Source of the DNA: Oscarella lobularis
Taxonomy: Eukaryota; Porifera; Homoscleromorpha; Homosclerophorida; Oscarellidae
Assembly: GCF_947507565.1 (NCBI RefSeq)
Contig: NC_089182.1
Span: 992,001-1,056,000, forward strand
Reading direction: 5' to 3'
DNA: 64,000 bases
Positions 47,802 through 62,100 of this stretch are shown piece by piece. Both the position numbers and the translations under genes were made by a program. How positions within the stretch are numbered: the stretch's first letter is position 1; each line of letters starts with the position of its first letter. The notes below the pieces were generated by a model. That model was given only the letters and a program-made list of their open reading frames with translations. It was not told the DNA's origin and ran no database searches.

Positions 47802-48847
47802 TCATTTGACCGCAAAATAAATACCGACTATGATGACGGCAAGAAGCACCAAGACGATAATAGCAACAACGACACGATTCTGAACGACTCTACACATATA
47901 ATCATATCCACGTAAATCGATAAGAAAGAGCTATATGCACCTTCTCATCATATTACGAAGAACGCGAGAACTCTTGCTAAGATTGCCGTCCGTGTCTTTC
48001 AGCTTTTATAGAAAGAGAAGAATAAAAAATACAAACACAAGTCTCCTCACCTAACAAGTATTTAAATACCCTTTCTCTGGCTCTTATGATAGTTTCTCGG
48101 TCTCTCGACAGATCGTCCATAATCTGAGCCCCAATTTGCTCTAAAAGAATCAATATATAAACAAGAGTTCCTTTGTGAAGTTGTTTGTCTACCTGTCTCA
48201 AGAGCCATTTTGTATCCTTCTTCAAGCCTTCTCGAACCCTTATTCAACGTCTCCGTATTATCCAAAAGCTTGGCTCGCTTATAAAACAATTCATAAAAGC
48301 TTCTCATTTTCTTTGCTTCTGTGTCTACCTGGTCTTCGGAGTGATGTGGATCATCAGGCCCAAGTAATTCGTCTCTTCCTTGGTGATAGTCGTACATGGC
48401 GATACGAGATCGACGCTAAAAAGAAATACAAATTATGATTATCGAACCTAAGAGGGAGTGTCCCTTACAAATTCCTTCTCCGATTTTCCCAGTTCCTGTT
48501 TGTATGATTGGACTCGCTTTTGAGCCTTTTGGCGTGATTGCGAAGGTAGGCTCCCCGCTTCGATGTCGATTTGATCGACCTAGGTTCGACGTGTCATGTG
48601 AGAGAACGTCTTATTCGTTGATTTGAGTTTCGTACGAGGTCTTCAGCTTCGGCGAGAAGACGTTCGACATCGGATATTGCGTCTTGCTTCTCTCCTTGTC
48701 AAACAAAAAGGCTCTTTTCGCTCGGGTTCCTCGAAAGGAGCCTCACTTTTTACCTCCCGTCAGTTTCGGTATTTTGCCCGTTTTTACGGTGATATCGGCG
48801 ATCAGGGAGCCGAAACTCTGCTCCAGTTCTTCGATGACTGACGACAT
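47802..48847 (-). CDS. VTI1: VTI1 Qb-SNARE
   Basis: Minus-strand multi-exon gene, ATG at 48847, TGA at 47802-47804. It begins MSSVIEELEQSFGSLIADIT, continues with the helical Habc region (DAISDVERLLAEAEDL, VDQIDIEAGSLPSQSR, QKRVQSYKQELGKSEKEF) and the RRSRIAMYDYHQGRDELLG linker. The SNARE motif follows (LLDNTETLNKGSRRLEEG, EQIGAQIMDDLSRDRETI, GNLSKSSRVLRNMMR). The C-terminal membrane anchor (VVVAIIVLVLLAVIIVGIYF) ends the protein. The order and wording match VTI1A/B, which act in Golgi, endosome and lysosome fusion. I cannot separate A from B. Introns are short and each coding exon is about 60-110 nt. Confidence 0.92.
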
Positions 48848-48951
48848 TTCTTCTCGGAAGGGCGGTTACAGCGCATGCGCGTAGCGATAGGGTGCTTCGT
48901 GGCTACTGAAGATCCACTTCGATCGTCGCTCGAGAAGGCTTAATCGACGCC
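48848..48951. promoter_or_regulatory. Bidirectional promoter, VTI1 / RPL34
   Basis: Only 104 bp lie between divergent start codons, so both promoters and both 5' UTRs are packed together. A GCGCATGCGC palindrome, an NRF1-type site, sits at about 48871-48882. No TATA box is apparent. Confidence 0.6.
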
Positions 48952-49513
48952 ATGACTCAACGACTAACATACCGACGAAGACTTTCGTACAACACGAAGT
49001 CGAATCGACGACGAGTGTAAGTACAATCGACGACACATAGATAGATAAACTAACATTCTCTTCACCGTTCTCGCGAACAGATCGAAAACGCCCGGTACGC
49101 TCTAGCGATGCATCCTACGAAGAAAAACGATGCTAGCGATTGTCTTTAGGTGGTCGTCTCGTATATTTGTACACGAAAAAACCGGGAAAAGTGCCGTGCT
49201 GCGGCGACTGCAAACTTCCCATGCGAGGGGTAAGTAAGTCTCTTCGCGAAACGACTTCATTGCCAATAATTTTCTTTTAGCTGCCAGCCGTTCGGCCGAA
49301 AAAGCTCCAACTTCTCTCGAAGCCGAAAAAGACAGTAGCGCGAGCGTATGGGGGCTCTCGCTGTGGAAAATGCGTCCGAGAAAGGTTTGCGATTTTTCAT
49401 CGTGTTTTTCGTATGTTGCATTGTATTTTTTTATTTTTAGGATTATTAGAGCGTTCTTGATTGAGGAGGAGAAGATCGTCGTTCGAGTGCTCAAGGCATC
49501 AAAGAAAAATTAG
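48952..49513 (+). CDS. RPL34: Ribosomal protein L34 (eL34)
   Basis: Five exons (48952-49016, 49081-49094, 49150-49229, 49281-49384, 49441-49513) give a large-subunit ribosomal protein of about 111 residues. It begins [20 protein letters not shown], then [20 protein letters not shown], two CxxC pairs (CCGDC and CGKC) that form the zinc site, [16 protein letters not shown] and [18 protein letters not shown]. The 14-nt second exon is notable but keeps the reading frame and matches the family sequence exactly at SKTPG. Confidence 0.97.
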
Positions 49514-50124
49514 ACTTTTGGGAGTTTTAGGGGGTGTTTGCGGCGGCATCTTACTATTAAAAATGGTGAAAAACATTTCGCATGAACATGTGTAGTCGGG
49601 ACTTATAAACGCCTTACGTTCGCCGTGAGAGTAGTGAACTGCCGACGAAATGGACGAAACGCAGGTTTACCAGGTCAGTTAAACTACTGTAGCGTTGCTA
49701 AGCTGTCAGCAGCTTAGAAAGGCAAGAGGGCCCCCCAAAGGGAGCTTCTTCGAATGCGCGCCAAATTACGCATTATCTCACGATGACGGCACAAAACGCC
49801 AACGGTTACGCGCGTCTCCCACACTCTTTGCTTCTTGTTGTCCCAGCTACAGTAATTGCACCACGTGCTCGACTCACCCGCCCGCTTCTTCTAGGCTCGG
49901 CACAAACGACAGTTCGACGGCTTTTCTGACGAAACTAGGTTATTTCCTAGTCGACCCGAAGCTTTTTTTGAATCGTTGCAACGATTCGACGACGTTCTCC
50001 CGCTTTTTGACGGAGAACTGAAATCAAGTACGTACCCAGTTTCGTCACAAAAAAACGGTCAGCAAATCGGCACCATCGACGACCAAATCTAAAAATTTGT
50101 GGCTCCTCCAGGTGACTATACACA
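49514..50124. other. Upstream region of the giant repeat gene, no gene recognised
   Basis: Nothing convincing is coded. A possible mini-exon (ATG at 49650, donor CCAG|GTCAG at about 49673) has no partner I can identify. A GCGCCAAAT motif near 49760 resembles an E2F site. The promoter of the gene at 50125 should be here. Confidence 0.4.
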
Positions 50125-53100
50125 ATGGGCGCCACCTCATTGCTAATCGCCGCGGCAATTCTTGGGACGGGTATGTCGCGCCACACAGACCACGAGGATC
50201 CGCTCTATATTTGTATTTTCAGTCTATGCCGTTCCACCTGGACTCCAAAGCTGGAGTCTTGATCTCAATCAAGGGACGCTATCGCTTACGGCGTCGGGAT
50301 CGTCTGGCATGGTTTTTGGCAGTCTCGATTGCTCGAAGATTACGCTTCAGAACAAGGACAACGTTTTCGACACGTTGGGTGACTACTCCGTGTCGGCGTA
50401 CACTCTCTCTGGATGTGAAAATGTTCGGGGTGACGGTGCCGTGGGCGTGGTCTTTAATTTGAATCAGGACGATTTGGATGCGATAAAGTTGGACCAGCTG
50501 CTAGGCACGTCTCGAGCTAGAACCTATATCAGCATCACGGCTGGAATAGAGTTCAGAGATAGGAATTCCAACGATGAATTGACTCCTGTGCCATCTACAA
50601 ATGGTCGACAAGTAGCCACCTTTGTCGATGATAGCACAGATCCTGAAATAATTAGCACCGGTTTTGTTGAATTTGACCTCGATTCGGGACAATTTACGTT
50701 GGAGTTCAACGAACCGGTGGACGTGTCTACAGTCAATTTCACGGAGAGACTCTATTTTCAGCATCATTTGACGGCCACGTTAGATGCCGAACAGTTCGCT
50801 GTCTCAGAAGCAAGAGCGCTGACTAACAACAGTCGAATCGTCACCTTTGCCTTGTCGTCTGTTGGCACGAACGAGCTGAAATTGAAGTCGAGAGTTTGCT
50901 CTTCCGTATCGAACTGTTGGCTGAGGGTTGCAAATTCGTTTGTACAGGACATGGCCGGCAACGCGATTGTGGGCCTTTCTCGTGGACTAGTTTTGCAATC
51001 GTTTGTTGCCGACTCAACGGGACCTCGATTGACAGACGCTACGCTGGACATGAACGTCGGCCAATTGACTCTCACGTTCGATGAACCAGTTGACGTGTCG
51101 TCGCTTCAACCTCAAGGAATCGCACTGCAAGCGACCGAGATCATTGGGCAGAACTATCTGCGTCTCTCGCAAGGAACGACGTCTTCTACGGACGGAACTA
51201 TAGTCGTGGTGGAAATTTCAAAAGCGGATTTAAATGCGTTGCAGGAGAATTCTCTTCTAGCCACGTCGTCTGCTAACACTTTCGTTTCCATGGAATCTAG
51301 AACGATCAACGACGTTTCATTGGAAGTTAACGCCGTTCAGCCCGTTTCCAACGAATCCGCTTTACGCGTGAAAGACTTTGTTGAAGATACCGTTTCGCCG
51401 ACAATTCTCGACTTCACAGTCGATCTCAACGACAATTCACTGACTCTGTCTTTTGACGAACCCGTTCGAGCTGCTTCAACGCTAAATGCAAGCAAACTCG
51501 TATTGCATTCAAATTCTGATGGCAGGGGTGCTCTGCGACTACGCGGAGGTTTGCTCCCAGATGCTAAAGATGGGGATCAGAGTATCAAAATCGCGCTGCT
51601 GAATGAAGACGTCACGGCAATCAAACTCAACTCGTCTCTCTTCACGTCCATAGCGAATAGTTTTCTGACAGCAACGGATGAGCTAGTAAAGGACATGAGT
51701 GGAGTATCCATGGACCCTCTTTTCATCGCAATTCAAGCCATAGACTATACGGCAGACACGAGTCCACCTCAGCTCAAGTCCTTTTCACTCGATCTGGACG
51801 ACGGTCTCTTGACGTTGACGTTTGACGACGCCGTCTCGTCGGCGAGTCTGCAACCGCAGGCTATTCGCTTGCAGAACGCCGCGAGAAGCACCGCCGACAA
51901 TCAAGTCGTTCTAAGCGGCAGCAGCGCGACGGACAGCCCAGACGGTTTTGTCATCGCCGTGAAAGTCTCGCTTGCCGATCTCAACTATATCAAGACATTC
52001 AAGAACGTCGGAAACACGCAAAGCGACACGTATCTCATCATGACAGCCGACGTTGCCGACAGTGTGACGGGAGTCGATGTGATTGCGATTACGAATGGCA
52101 ACGCTTTGCAAGTCGACGGCTTCGTTGGAGACATAACGCCGCCGTCTTTGTATTCCTTCGATTTCGACGTCGATGCTGGTCTGCTGCGTTTGTCGTTCGA
52201 CGAAAGCGTTGACGTTACGACGCTGAATGCGAGTCAGTTGTCACTGCAGTCGAGTCGGAGTGGGGCAGATAAATTGGCGTTGACTGGACTCGCGAAAGTC
52301 GATCCTATTGACGCGGGAGCGATTGTGACGTTGACGCTTACGGAGAGCGATCTGAACGCCGTGAAGAAGAACGACGGTTTGGCCACGTCATCTGGGAATA
52401 CCTACCTGAGTTGGGGCTCCGAAACTGTGCAGGACGTCCGCAACAATTCGATCAGCATGGATGTGAACGTCTTGCAAGTGAATAACTTCGTTGAGGATAC
52501 TACAAGACCGGTCTTGCGGTCGTTTGATATCGATCTCGACAGCGGTGTCGTCACGTTGTCTTTTGACGAGACAATGAGAGCGTCGTCGTTTCGGATCGAT
52601 GCCGTCAATTTGACCAATCGAGACTTCTACCCACCGGAAACGTACAATCCGAGTTCTAGCCTTCCTTCGACAGTCGACAGCGAAGTTCTCGAAATCGTTT
52701 TATCGAAGCACGATTTGGACACGATCAAAGCTGTTCCAAGTCTCGCTTCAACGGCGCTGAACACTTACTTCTTGATGTCCAATCGCACAGCGACGGACAT
52801 GAACGGAAACTGGCTCGATAGAACCAACGTCTTGGTATCGCAGTACATATACGACTCAACGGCACCCGAACTCGTCTCGTTCACCCTCAACATCAGCAAC
52901 GAGAAACTCGTATTGACTTTTTCTGAAACGGTCAAAGCAAGCACGTTGGATACCACAGAGATAAGCTTTCAAGATACGGCAGCAGGCGGAACGAAGAACA
53001 CGTTCACTCTTACGGACGGCATCGTGTCAATGAAAGACTCGACAGAGATTACAATCCAACTAACCACGGCTGATCTAAACGCCATTAAACTCAACACGGG

Positions 53101-56100
53101 TCTCGCCACTCTGCGATCGAATACTTATCTTGTTCTAACGGCCGATGCTGTCCGAGATATGAGATACAGAGTTGGCAACAAGGTGACGCCGATTCTGACG
53201 TCAGCCGCTCGATTAGTGGATACGTTTACGGCCGATCTCGTGCCTCCGAGACTCGTGACGTTTGATTTGAATTTGAACGATCGCAAATTGTTACTGACGT
53301 TTGACGAGACGGCGAAGAAGGCGACGCTGAGCGTTAAAGATATTACACTACAGAATTCGGCGTCTAATGCCAGCTCAAGCGTTACACTGACAGCAGCAAG
53401 CTCTTCCCAAAGCACCGACGATACTATTATCATTATAGACATTGCAGAGCCCGATTTCAACGATATAACGGCAGCGGCGACATTGGGTACGAAAACGGGA
53501 GACACGTTTCTATCGATCACCAGTGAAGCTGTGAAGGATATGAACGAGAATCCGGTCGTTGCGATTCGAACTGACGATGCGCTGCCGCTGTTGACACATG
53601 TTCCTGACGTTTCGAGACCGAGGTTTCTGAGTTTTTCACTCGATCTCGACACGGGCGTCATGACGTTGCTTTTCTCCGAGTCCGTCGACTTGGCTTCGTT
53701 TCGACCGAATCAAATCACTCTGCACAATCTCGCGTCGAATTGGACGACGTCTTATACGTTGGCGGGGGGAACGGCCAGCCAGACAGACAGCACGAACGTC
53801 GTTCTTCCTTTGTTGAAGTCCGACTTGAATCGACTCAAAGAGGATACCGGTCTGGCGACGTCTCTTGACTCGACCTACATCTCGTTTACGAGCCACGTCA
53901 TCAGCGATATGAACGATAATTCCGTCGTGGCTGTTTCGTCGAATGCTGCCGTGCAAGTCCGGCAGTTTTTTCCGGATACGACTTCTCCGGCTGTTGTCGA
54001 GTTTGTGCTCGATTTGAATAGCGGAAAACTCAGCGTTCTCATGGACGAATCGATCAACGCGAGCAGTATAAAAACGGGCGAACTCGTTCTCCAAGACAAG
54101 CCGAATAATCGCCTTTGCTTTCATTCTCTTAAAGACAGTCGCGTGGAACCACGAAGCAATTTTCCGTCGTTCACAATTCTCATAAGTGACAGCGATCTGA
54201 ACGAGATCAAGCGACTGAAGCTTTCTTGCTGGAATCAGCGTTTGTACTTCGCACTGACGTCGTCGTTTTTGCAAGACATGAACGAGAACGTCGTTCGGTC
54301 AGTATCGAGTTTGGACGCTCGACTTGTTGTCCTGGTGAACGATACGACTTCTCCAGAATTAGAAGAATTTTCCGTGATGGACCTGAACTTGGGACAGCTT
54401 TCTTTGTCGTTTAGTGAGACAGTTGACGCCTCTTCGTTTGATCCGACAACCGTTACGTTGCAGAATGCTGACGTGAATCCGTCCTCTACAGTTACGCTGA
54501 GCGGCGGGAAAACTGACCCTTCAGATGGAAGAAGAGATGATGGAACGACCTTGATGCTTGACTTGACACCGGACGATTTGAACACTATCAAGCTGCACGC
54601 GAATCTCTGCACCATCTACAAGAACTGCTGGATTCGTTTGAGGTTGGCTACTGTGAGGGACTCTTCTAGAAATTTCGTTAGTGCTGGTATTGCCAACGTC
54701 AGGTTGTTAATTCCTGACCGGACAAGTCCCGAACTCTTGGAATACATCGTCGACATGAATGAAGGCTTTTTGCTGCTAACTTTCGACGAAGTAGTTGACG
54801 CGGACTCGTTCGTTCCGTCCGAATTAACTTTGCTGAATGACGACGCCTCCAGCTCGCTCAATCTTACCGCCGGAAAAGCGACTCGAAGCTCTGACGGTCT
54901 CAAAATAAATTTAACTCCAACAGAAGCGGATTATAACGCCGTCAAAGCTAAAACGGACTTGTATACGTCAATCACCGATTCGTTTTTATTTTTTGGAGGA
55001 TCCCTTGTTCAAGACGTTAGTGGGAATAATATTCGGCGTCTCGCAACTCGTGAGCAGGCAAAGCAGTACGTTGCGGATACGACTCGTCCTTTTGTTTCGA
55101 GCTTTGCTGTCGTCAACTTGACTGCCGGTTCTTTGTCACTTCTATTCAGCGAACCGGTAAATATATCCAGTGGGGACGTGGAAACCATTTCAATTGTCTC
55201 TCTCTTATACAATGACGAATATGCGCTCACGGGAGGTCGTCTCTCTTACGCGGACGAAACGAAGCAATTGATTGAAATCTTCTTCACTCGTTTCGACCGA
55301 CGAAATATCAAGTTGAACTTGAATTTGTCCACATCGGAAGAAGACACCTACGTCACCGTGACCAATAAGACCATCAAAGACTTCGCGGAAAACTACGTGC
55401 TACCAATTACGTTGGAAGATCCACTCCGACTTCGCAGCGGAGGATATATTCCGGATACGTCGCCACCTGCTTTGGAGCGTTTTTCTCTCGACATGAACAA
55501 GGGTAGCCTCGAGTTGACATTCAATGACGTCGTGGACATTGCTTCGGCCGATCCGGCACAAATTACTCTACACGGCGACGGAAACGTTTCGTATTCTCTC
55601 GTTAATAGCAGCGTTCTCGGTGGCTCGCCCATAGCCGTCGAAGAATCGGGTTCGGCGTCTGGATCCGGTCTGTCGCCCCAGCCGACGACGTCGCCTATTT
55701 CGGATGACGACGGATACGTTGTGACTGTTCTGTTAGGGAGCGACGACTTGAATGCGATAAAACTTTTAACCGATTTAGCTACGAGCAGAGCGACTACGTA
55801 TTTGAGTCATACGAAAGATTTGGTCAAGGACATAGGAAGGCTACCGGTTGTGTCAGGATTTCGCCTATTAGCCGACGTCTTTGTGCAAGATGTAACTTCG
55901 CCGGAATTGCTTCTGTTCGACTTGGACTTAGACAGTGGCCTCGTCAAGATGAAGTTTGATGAACCCGTGAATCCTTTTCATCTGAGGGGCGATAGAATTT
56001 CTATCTGGAATAAAGCAAATGGCAGCTCAAGTCACGCTTTCATCGGCGGCTCACCTGCGCCGAATTCTACTGCCGCTTTGGAGATAACACTTGTAATGAA

Positions 56101-59100
56101 GTTCGACGATGTGAACGCTTTGAAGTCCGATCTCGATCTAGCAACTGGGAAAAATAGCACGTATTTGAGTCTCTCTCGCGGCGTCGTTCGAGATATGAAT
56201 GGAAATCTGGCATCAGAAGTGCCTCCCTTGTTTGCTCTTCAAGTGTCTAATTTCACAGAAGACACGAGCAGACCTAGACTCGTCGCTTTTGAACTGGATT
56301 TGAATACAAATTTCATCAAGCTTTCTTTCTCAGAGGCGGTCGATCTCGATACTTTTGACGTGCTGAAATTGACGCTTCAAAACGAAAGAGCGTTCTCATT
56401 CGACACTGTTACCTACGCTCTGACTGGAGCGAGAAAGACGCAGTCTCTGAAAACGAACTCGATCGTGCAAATTTTTCTCAACAGTCTCGACGCACAAGAA
56501 CTGAAACGCGAAGACTTTCCTATTGCCAAATCGCGAGCAGATAGTTTCCTAACATTCGGCAGCGATCTTGTTCGAGATTTTCGCCAGTATCAAGTCGTTC
56601 CTGTGAACGAGAGTGACGCCGTACAGGCTTCCGTATTTCAAGAGGATTTGACTTGCACCGGAATTCAGGCAGCTTCTTACGTCGTGGATCGGACGTCTCC
56701 ACGACTGCAAAAATTCGACGTCGACATGACAAATGGCACACTGACGCTCTACTTCTCCGAGACAGTCGACGTATCGACGTTTCGTTTTGACGGTCTCACC
56801 CTCGTTGATACGGACGGCTTACCGGATTTTCAGCACTCTATTCGTCAAAACGGATCGATTTTGACGACAATCGATGGCCCAATTCTAACCGTCGCTCTTC
56901 ACAAGGACGATCTAAATGCCATTAAAAGAGACGAAGATTTATTTGACAAAAGCAGCACGTCGCATCTCGTACTAGAAGCGGCGACAATTCAGGACATGTC
57001 GGACAATCTTCTCTTTCCGGTAGGCGCGATTGACGCCATCAAGGTGAGCGTCTATAAAACGGACGTCGTCAGTCCGGAGCTGAGCGGATTCAGCATCGAT
57101 CTTAGCAACAATAATCTCACCTTGACATTTGACGAACCCGTGGACATTGACTCGTTTGAACCGAGGGCAATTACTCTCCAGAACGCGCCGATAGCGAGTC
57201 GAAACTACACTCTGACGGGAGCTATTAGTCAGACAATCAGCGCGGATGGATTGAGCGTCGAAATCAAATTACTCGTAGTCGACGCCAATAGCTTGAAATC
57301 TTTTTCCGATTTCGCGACTTCTCCTGAAAATACGTGGATTACGATGACGTCTGACTTGGTTACGGACGTTAGCAGGGGTAAAAATAGGGCCAGTGCTAGA
57401 CTTTCCGGTGATCGAGCTCTCAACGCTTCGGCGTTTAGCCCCGACAGAGTGATGCCTACAGTTCTTCAGTTCAGCCTATTGGACATGGACGCGGGAAAAA
57501 TGAGACTCCTATTCGACGAGCCCGTGAATAAGAGCAGTCTCAAATTCGAACTTTTGACTTTGCAGTCGACTTCATCCGGAGGAACGAAGGTGACACTGAA
57601 CGGCGGGCTCGCGGCTTACGTCGACAGCGACGTGAAAACAGAACTTGAAATCAGCATCACCAAAGAAGATCTGAAGACTTTGAAGCTGGACTCAAGTATA
57701 GCGACGAGAACAGCGAATTCCTTTGTCGCTGTTGCCAGCGGCGCTGTCTTGGATATGAATGGTAATATGGTGCGCGTCGTTCGAGCTCTCTCCCCTGTTC
57801 AGTACGTTGCTGACACGACCGGGCCGCTGGCGACCTTCTTTCACTTGGACATGGACGAAGGCACGTTGGAACTGACCTTCGACGACGTCGTGCGTCGATC
57901 GACGTTGCAGCCTGATAAAATCAGTTTGGAAAGTTCGCCGGACAAATCGAGCGCCGAATTCGCTTATCAGCTGACGAGAGGAGGAAGCGCGTCGCCGGAC
58001 GGCTACACGATTTTGATCCAGCTCAGCAAGGCGGACGTGGACGAAATAAAACACGATCCGCAACTGGCGACGAGCTCCCTCAACACGTTTATCAGTTTAA
58101 CTGCTGAAGTGATTGAAGACGTTGCCGGAAACAACGCCGTGCCCATCGTCAGAGACAGTGCACTTTACGGAAATTTTACCCCCGATGAAACGCCGCCGTT
58201 TTTGAGCGGCTTTAGTCTTGACATGGACGCAGAAGGGCACCTCGTACTCTCGTTTTCCGAGACGGTCGATAGATCAACAATCAATTTGACAGCAATTACT
58301 TTGTATAGCGAGAAGGGCGGCGTCTTTTCCTTGACGGGCGGATCTTTTATTAGGGCAACAGTCAGTCACGATTTATCAGTGGACGTAACGCTAACGCCTA
58401 GTGACATGAATTCCCTGAAGGCGAATCCAGGCTTGGCAACTTTTGCTGGTGACACGCAACTGCTGATTACCAGCGCTCTTGTGAAGGATATGGCAGGCAA
58501 TGATATTGTCTTTATTAACAGTTCGAGCCCGTTGGACGTCTCTGTCTTCACTCCAGACAGAACCCAACCAGTGCTATTGTCCTACGATCTTGACTTGGAT
58601 AGCGGCAAAGTTCGTCTCACTTTCGACGAAGTCGTCAACAGTTCGTCGCTTAATCCGACGGGAATTTCATTTCAGGATCTTCAAGGCTTCACGGCGAACG
58701 TCTACACGTTGACCGACGGCACTCAGTCGACGGAGGACGCGACAGAAATCGAGCTACTTCTCACAATCGACGACCTGAATGGAATCAAGCGAGCCGTCGG
58801 CCTAGCGGCATCCGAGGAGACGACGTATATGACTATGACGGAAATTACAGTTCGCGATATGATGTCCAATTTTGCTTCGAATCCGGTCAGCGAGGTTACG
58901 GTCACCGAAGCGATTCACGTCACGAATTATACGTACGACACGACGAATCCTCGACTGACGGGATTCAGTTTGAACATGAGCACGGCTGAAGTTGCGTTCA
59001 CCTTCGACGAAACGGTGAACGTATCGTCGCTTGATATCAAACAGATCTTGTTCCAATCGAGTACGAGTCTGAATTCGAGTCTTGCGTGGAGACGATTGAC

Positions 59101-62100
59101 GACGGGGGGTCTCTTTGGAAGTTCGACGAGCAGTTTCGATGGAACCGTCATTGTCGTTAATATTGGAAGCGACGATCTGAATGAGATCAAGAGAATATTG
59201 GATCTCTGCACGAGGCAAAACAACACGTACGTGTCGTTTACGCACTTGCTCATTCGAGACATGGCCGGAAACAGTGTAACCTTTGTGAACTATTCGAGAG
59301 CGCTCAGAGCTGATGTTTTCTATCCGGACAGAGTTCGACCTCAATTGGTTTACTACGATTTGGATATGTCTGCGAAGATTTTGACGTTTTTGTTTACGGA
59401 AACGATGAGAGTTTCGAGCTTGGACGTGACTCAGTTGCGAATTCAGTATTCGAACGTGACTGGTGCTGGGGCTTCTAGACAATTGACGAATGTCAGCGAG
59501 GCTATTTCTGAAGACGGAACAGTCGTTAGAATTGCCATTGGACCAGAAGATTTTAACGAAATAACGCGGCAGAGAGACTTGGCTACCGAAGTAGCCAATA
59601 CGTTTTTGCTAATGACGAAGAATGCTATTGACGATATGAATGAAAACAAGGTGATTGAACTGGAAGATGGAATCAATGCTCTCAAGGTGCGAAGATATCG
59701 ACGGGACGTCATTCCACCGAATTTGGCGTATTTTGATTTGGACATCGATCGTCGGCTTCTCACCATCGTTTTTGACGAAACCGTCGATGTTTCCCTCTTG
59801 ACGATATCTGAGATTAGTCTCCATGCGACGAAAAACGAGACCAGCGGAAAGTACAGCTATACGTTGACAAGCTCGAGCACGTCTGCGAGCTCAGACGGCA
59901 CGATTGTCGAAGTGCTGATCAGCGAAGGAAATATGAACGCCATCAAGAGGATTCCTCAGTTGGCGAGGCAGGCAAACGACACGCACATTTCCATGACAAC
60001 GTTTGTCGTTTCTGATATTGCTGGTAATCTATTGGTGCCAGTTACCGTCGAAGAAGCTGCTCGCGTTGCATCGTTTACTCCGGACGCCACCGGTCCGTAT
60101 CTGCGAACTTTTGACTTTGACGTCGATAGCGGGATTTTGACTCTGACCTTTGACGAGACTGTGAATGTTTCCACGCTTATTCCAAGTCGACTGACCGTGC
60201 ACACGGACAACGCCGGCGGAGCTGAAGTGAATGTCACAGACGGACGAGTCCTGACTAACAATTCGCACGTCGTTTTGCTGGAGTTGCCGCAATCTGACTT
60301 GGACAGCATCAAACTTTTGACCAATTTGGCCGTTTCTTTGCACAGCACCAATTTGACAATCAGAGCGAATTCTATATGGGACACTGCACTCCGGCCGAAT
60401 CCAGGATTCTGGGCGAACCTTCGGGCCGCTGCTTTCATTCCGGACGGAACGCCGCCAGAAGTCATAGAATTTCGTGTCGATGTCAATCACGGAACACTGA
60501 CCTTGCTTTTTAACGAAGCCGTCGACGCCGACACCTTCAACGCTACAGGAATATCAGTACAGAACGCAATGACTTCCAGCGTCAGGGTAGACTTGACCGG
60601 AGGCAACACTCCAAGTTCTGACGGCGTTGACATTATCGTCAATTTGACGCAGCGAGATCTGAACGAGATTAAGAGAATCGAGAGTCTTCTTGTCAACGAA
60701 TCCACGTCCTATCTAGTTCTTTTGCCAAAGACGATCAAAGACATGAACGGCAATCCGGTCGTCGCCGTTCCCAATGGAAAGGCTTTGAAAGCGAGCTCCT
60801 TTATCAACGACACGACTCGACCGTCTCTGCGACAGTTTGATTTGGACATGAATCGAGGAAGTATGACGATGAGATTTTCCGAAACGATGGATATTTCTAC
60901 TGTCGATTTTACCGGTTTTACGATGCAGCGTACTTGGAATTCGACGATTAGGCACACCCTGACTGGTGGCGTTGTTCTGAGCCAAACGGATTCGACGTCT
61001 GTTGCAATTGAGTTCACTCTGGACGATTTGAATTCTATCAAGGCTTTGCAAGTGGGAGATTCTCCTTTCACGGCTTGGCTTACTGTAGAGGCCAACGGAA
61101 TTCGCGATATGAACGGTAGATTCGTTTTGGAAAGGAAAAATGGATACAGTGCTCTGCGTGCAACGGCCTACGAGAAAGACGTCACCAATCCTGTTCTGCA
61201 GTATTTCAATTTGTCTATAAATTCCGGAGAACTCGTAATGCACTTTTCTGAGACGGTAAATGGAAGATCGTTTGACGCTCTCGGAGTGTGGCTGCAGGGT
61301 ACGAACAGAACCAACGCTGTAGACGAAATTCATCAACTCAAAAGTCTCGATGATCGCACTGGAACGAATGCCTTGTACTCCCCAGATGTCGTCGTGTCGA
61401 TTGGCCTTTTAGATCTAAATGAAATCAAGCGACTGACTGCTCTCGCTACGGGCACCGAAAACACGTTTTTGTCTTTGTTCGAGAACGCTATAGCTGATAT
61501 GCAAGGGAACCAAGTTATTCGGATTCCGTACACGAGTGCTCTTCAGGTTTTGAATTTTGTTTCCGATACTAGCCGACCGGAATTGGAGCGCTTTGATCTG
61601 GATATCGATGAGGGATTGCTTCGACTTCACTTCTCGGAGACGGTTGATTCCTTTACGCTCGACATGAAGCAAATACGGCTGCAAAATTCTCGAATTGAAT
61701 TTCCTAGCAATTCGTCGGCTTATCAATTTACTGGCGGGCTCATTACCTTCTCTGAGTATCCAAGCGCTTCTTTGGAAATCAATATCACCGAGCCGGATCT
61801 AAACGAAATAAAGCGATTGCACGAACTTGGAACGAGCGACTCGACCTCGTGGCTTTCACTCGCGTCGGCGGCTATTGAGGACATGAACAGAAACGACGTA
61901 ATTGAAATCTCAAATTTTGACGCTCTCCCTGTATCAGAATTCACGCCGGACACGACAGAACCAATTCTCCTACATTTTGACGTTGATCTCAGTTTGGAGC
62001 TGCTGACACTTTATTTTTCCGAAACGGTGAACGCTAGCTCGCTCGACATAAGGCAGATAACTTTGCAGGACAACGCTACGAAGAACGTGGACTTTACGCT

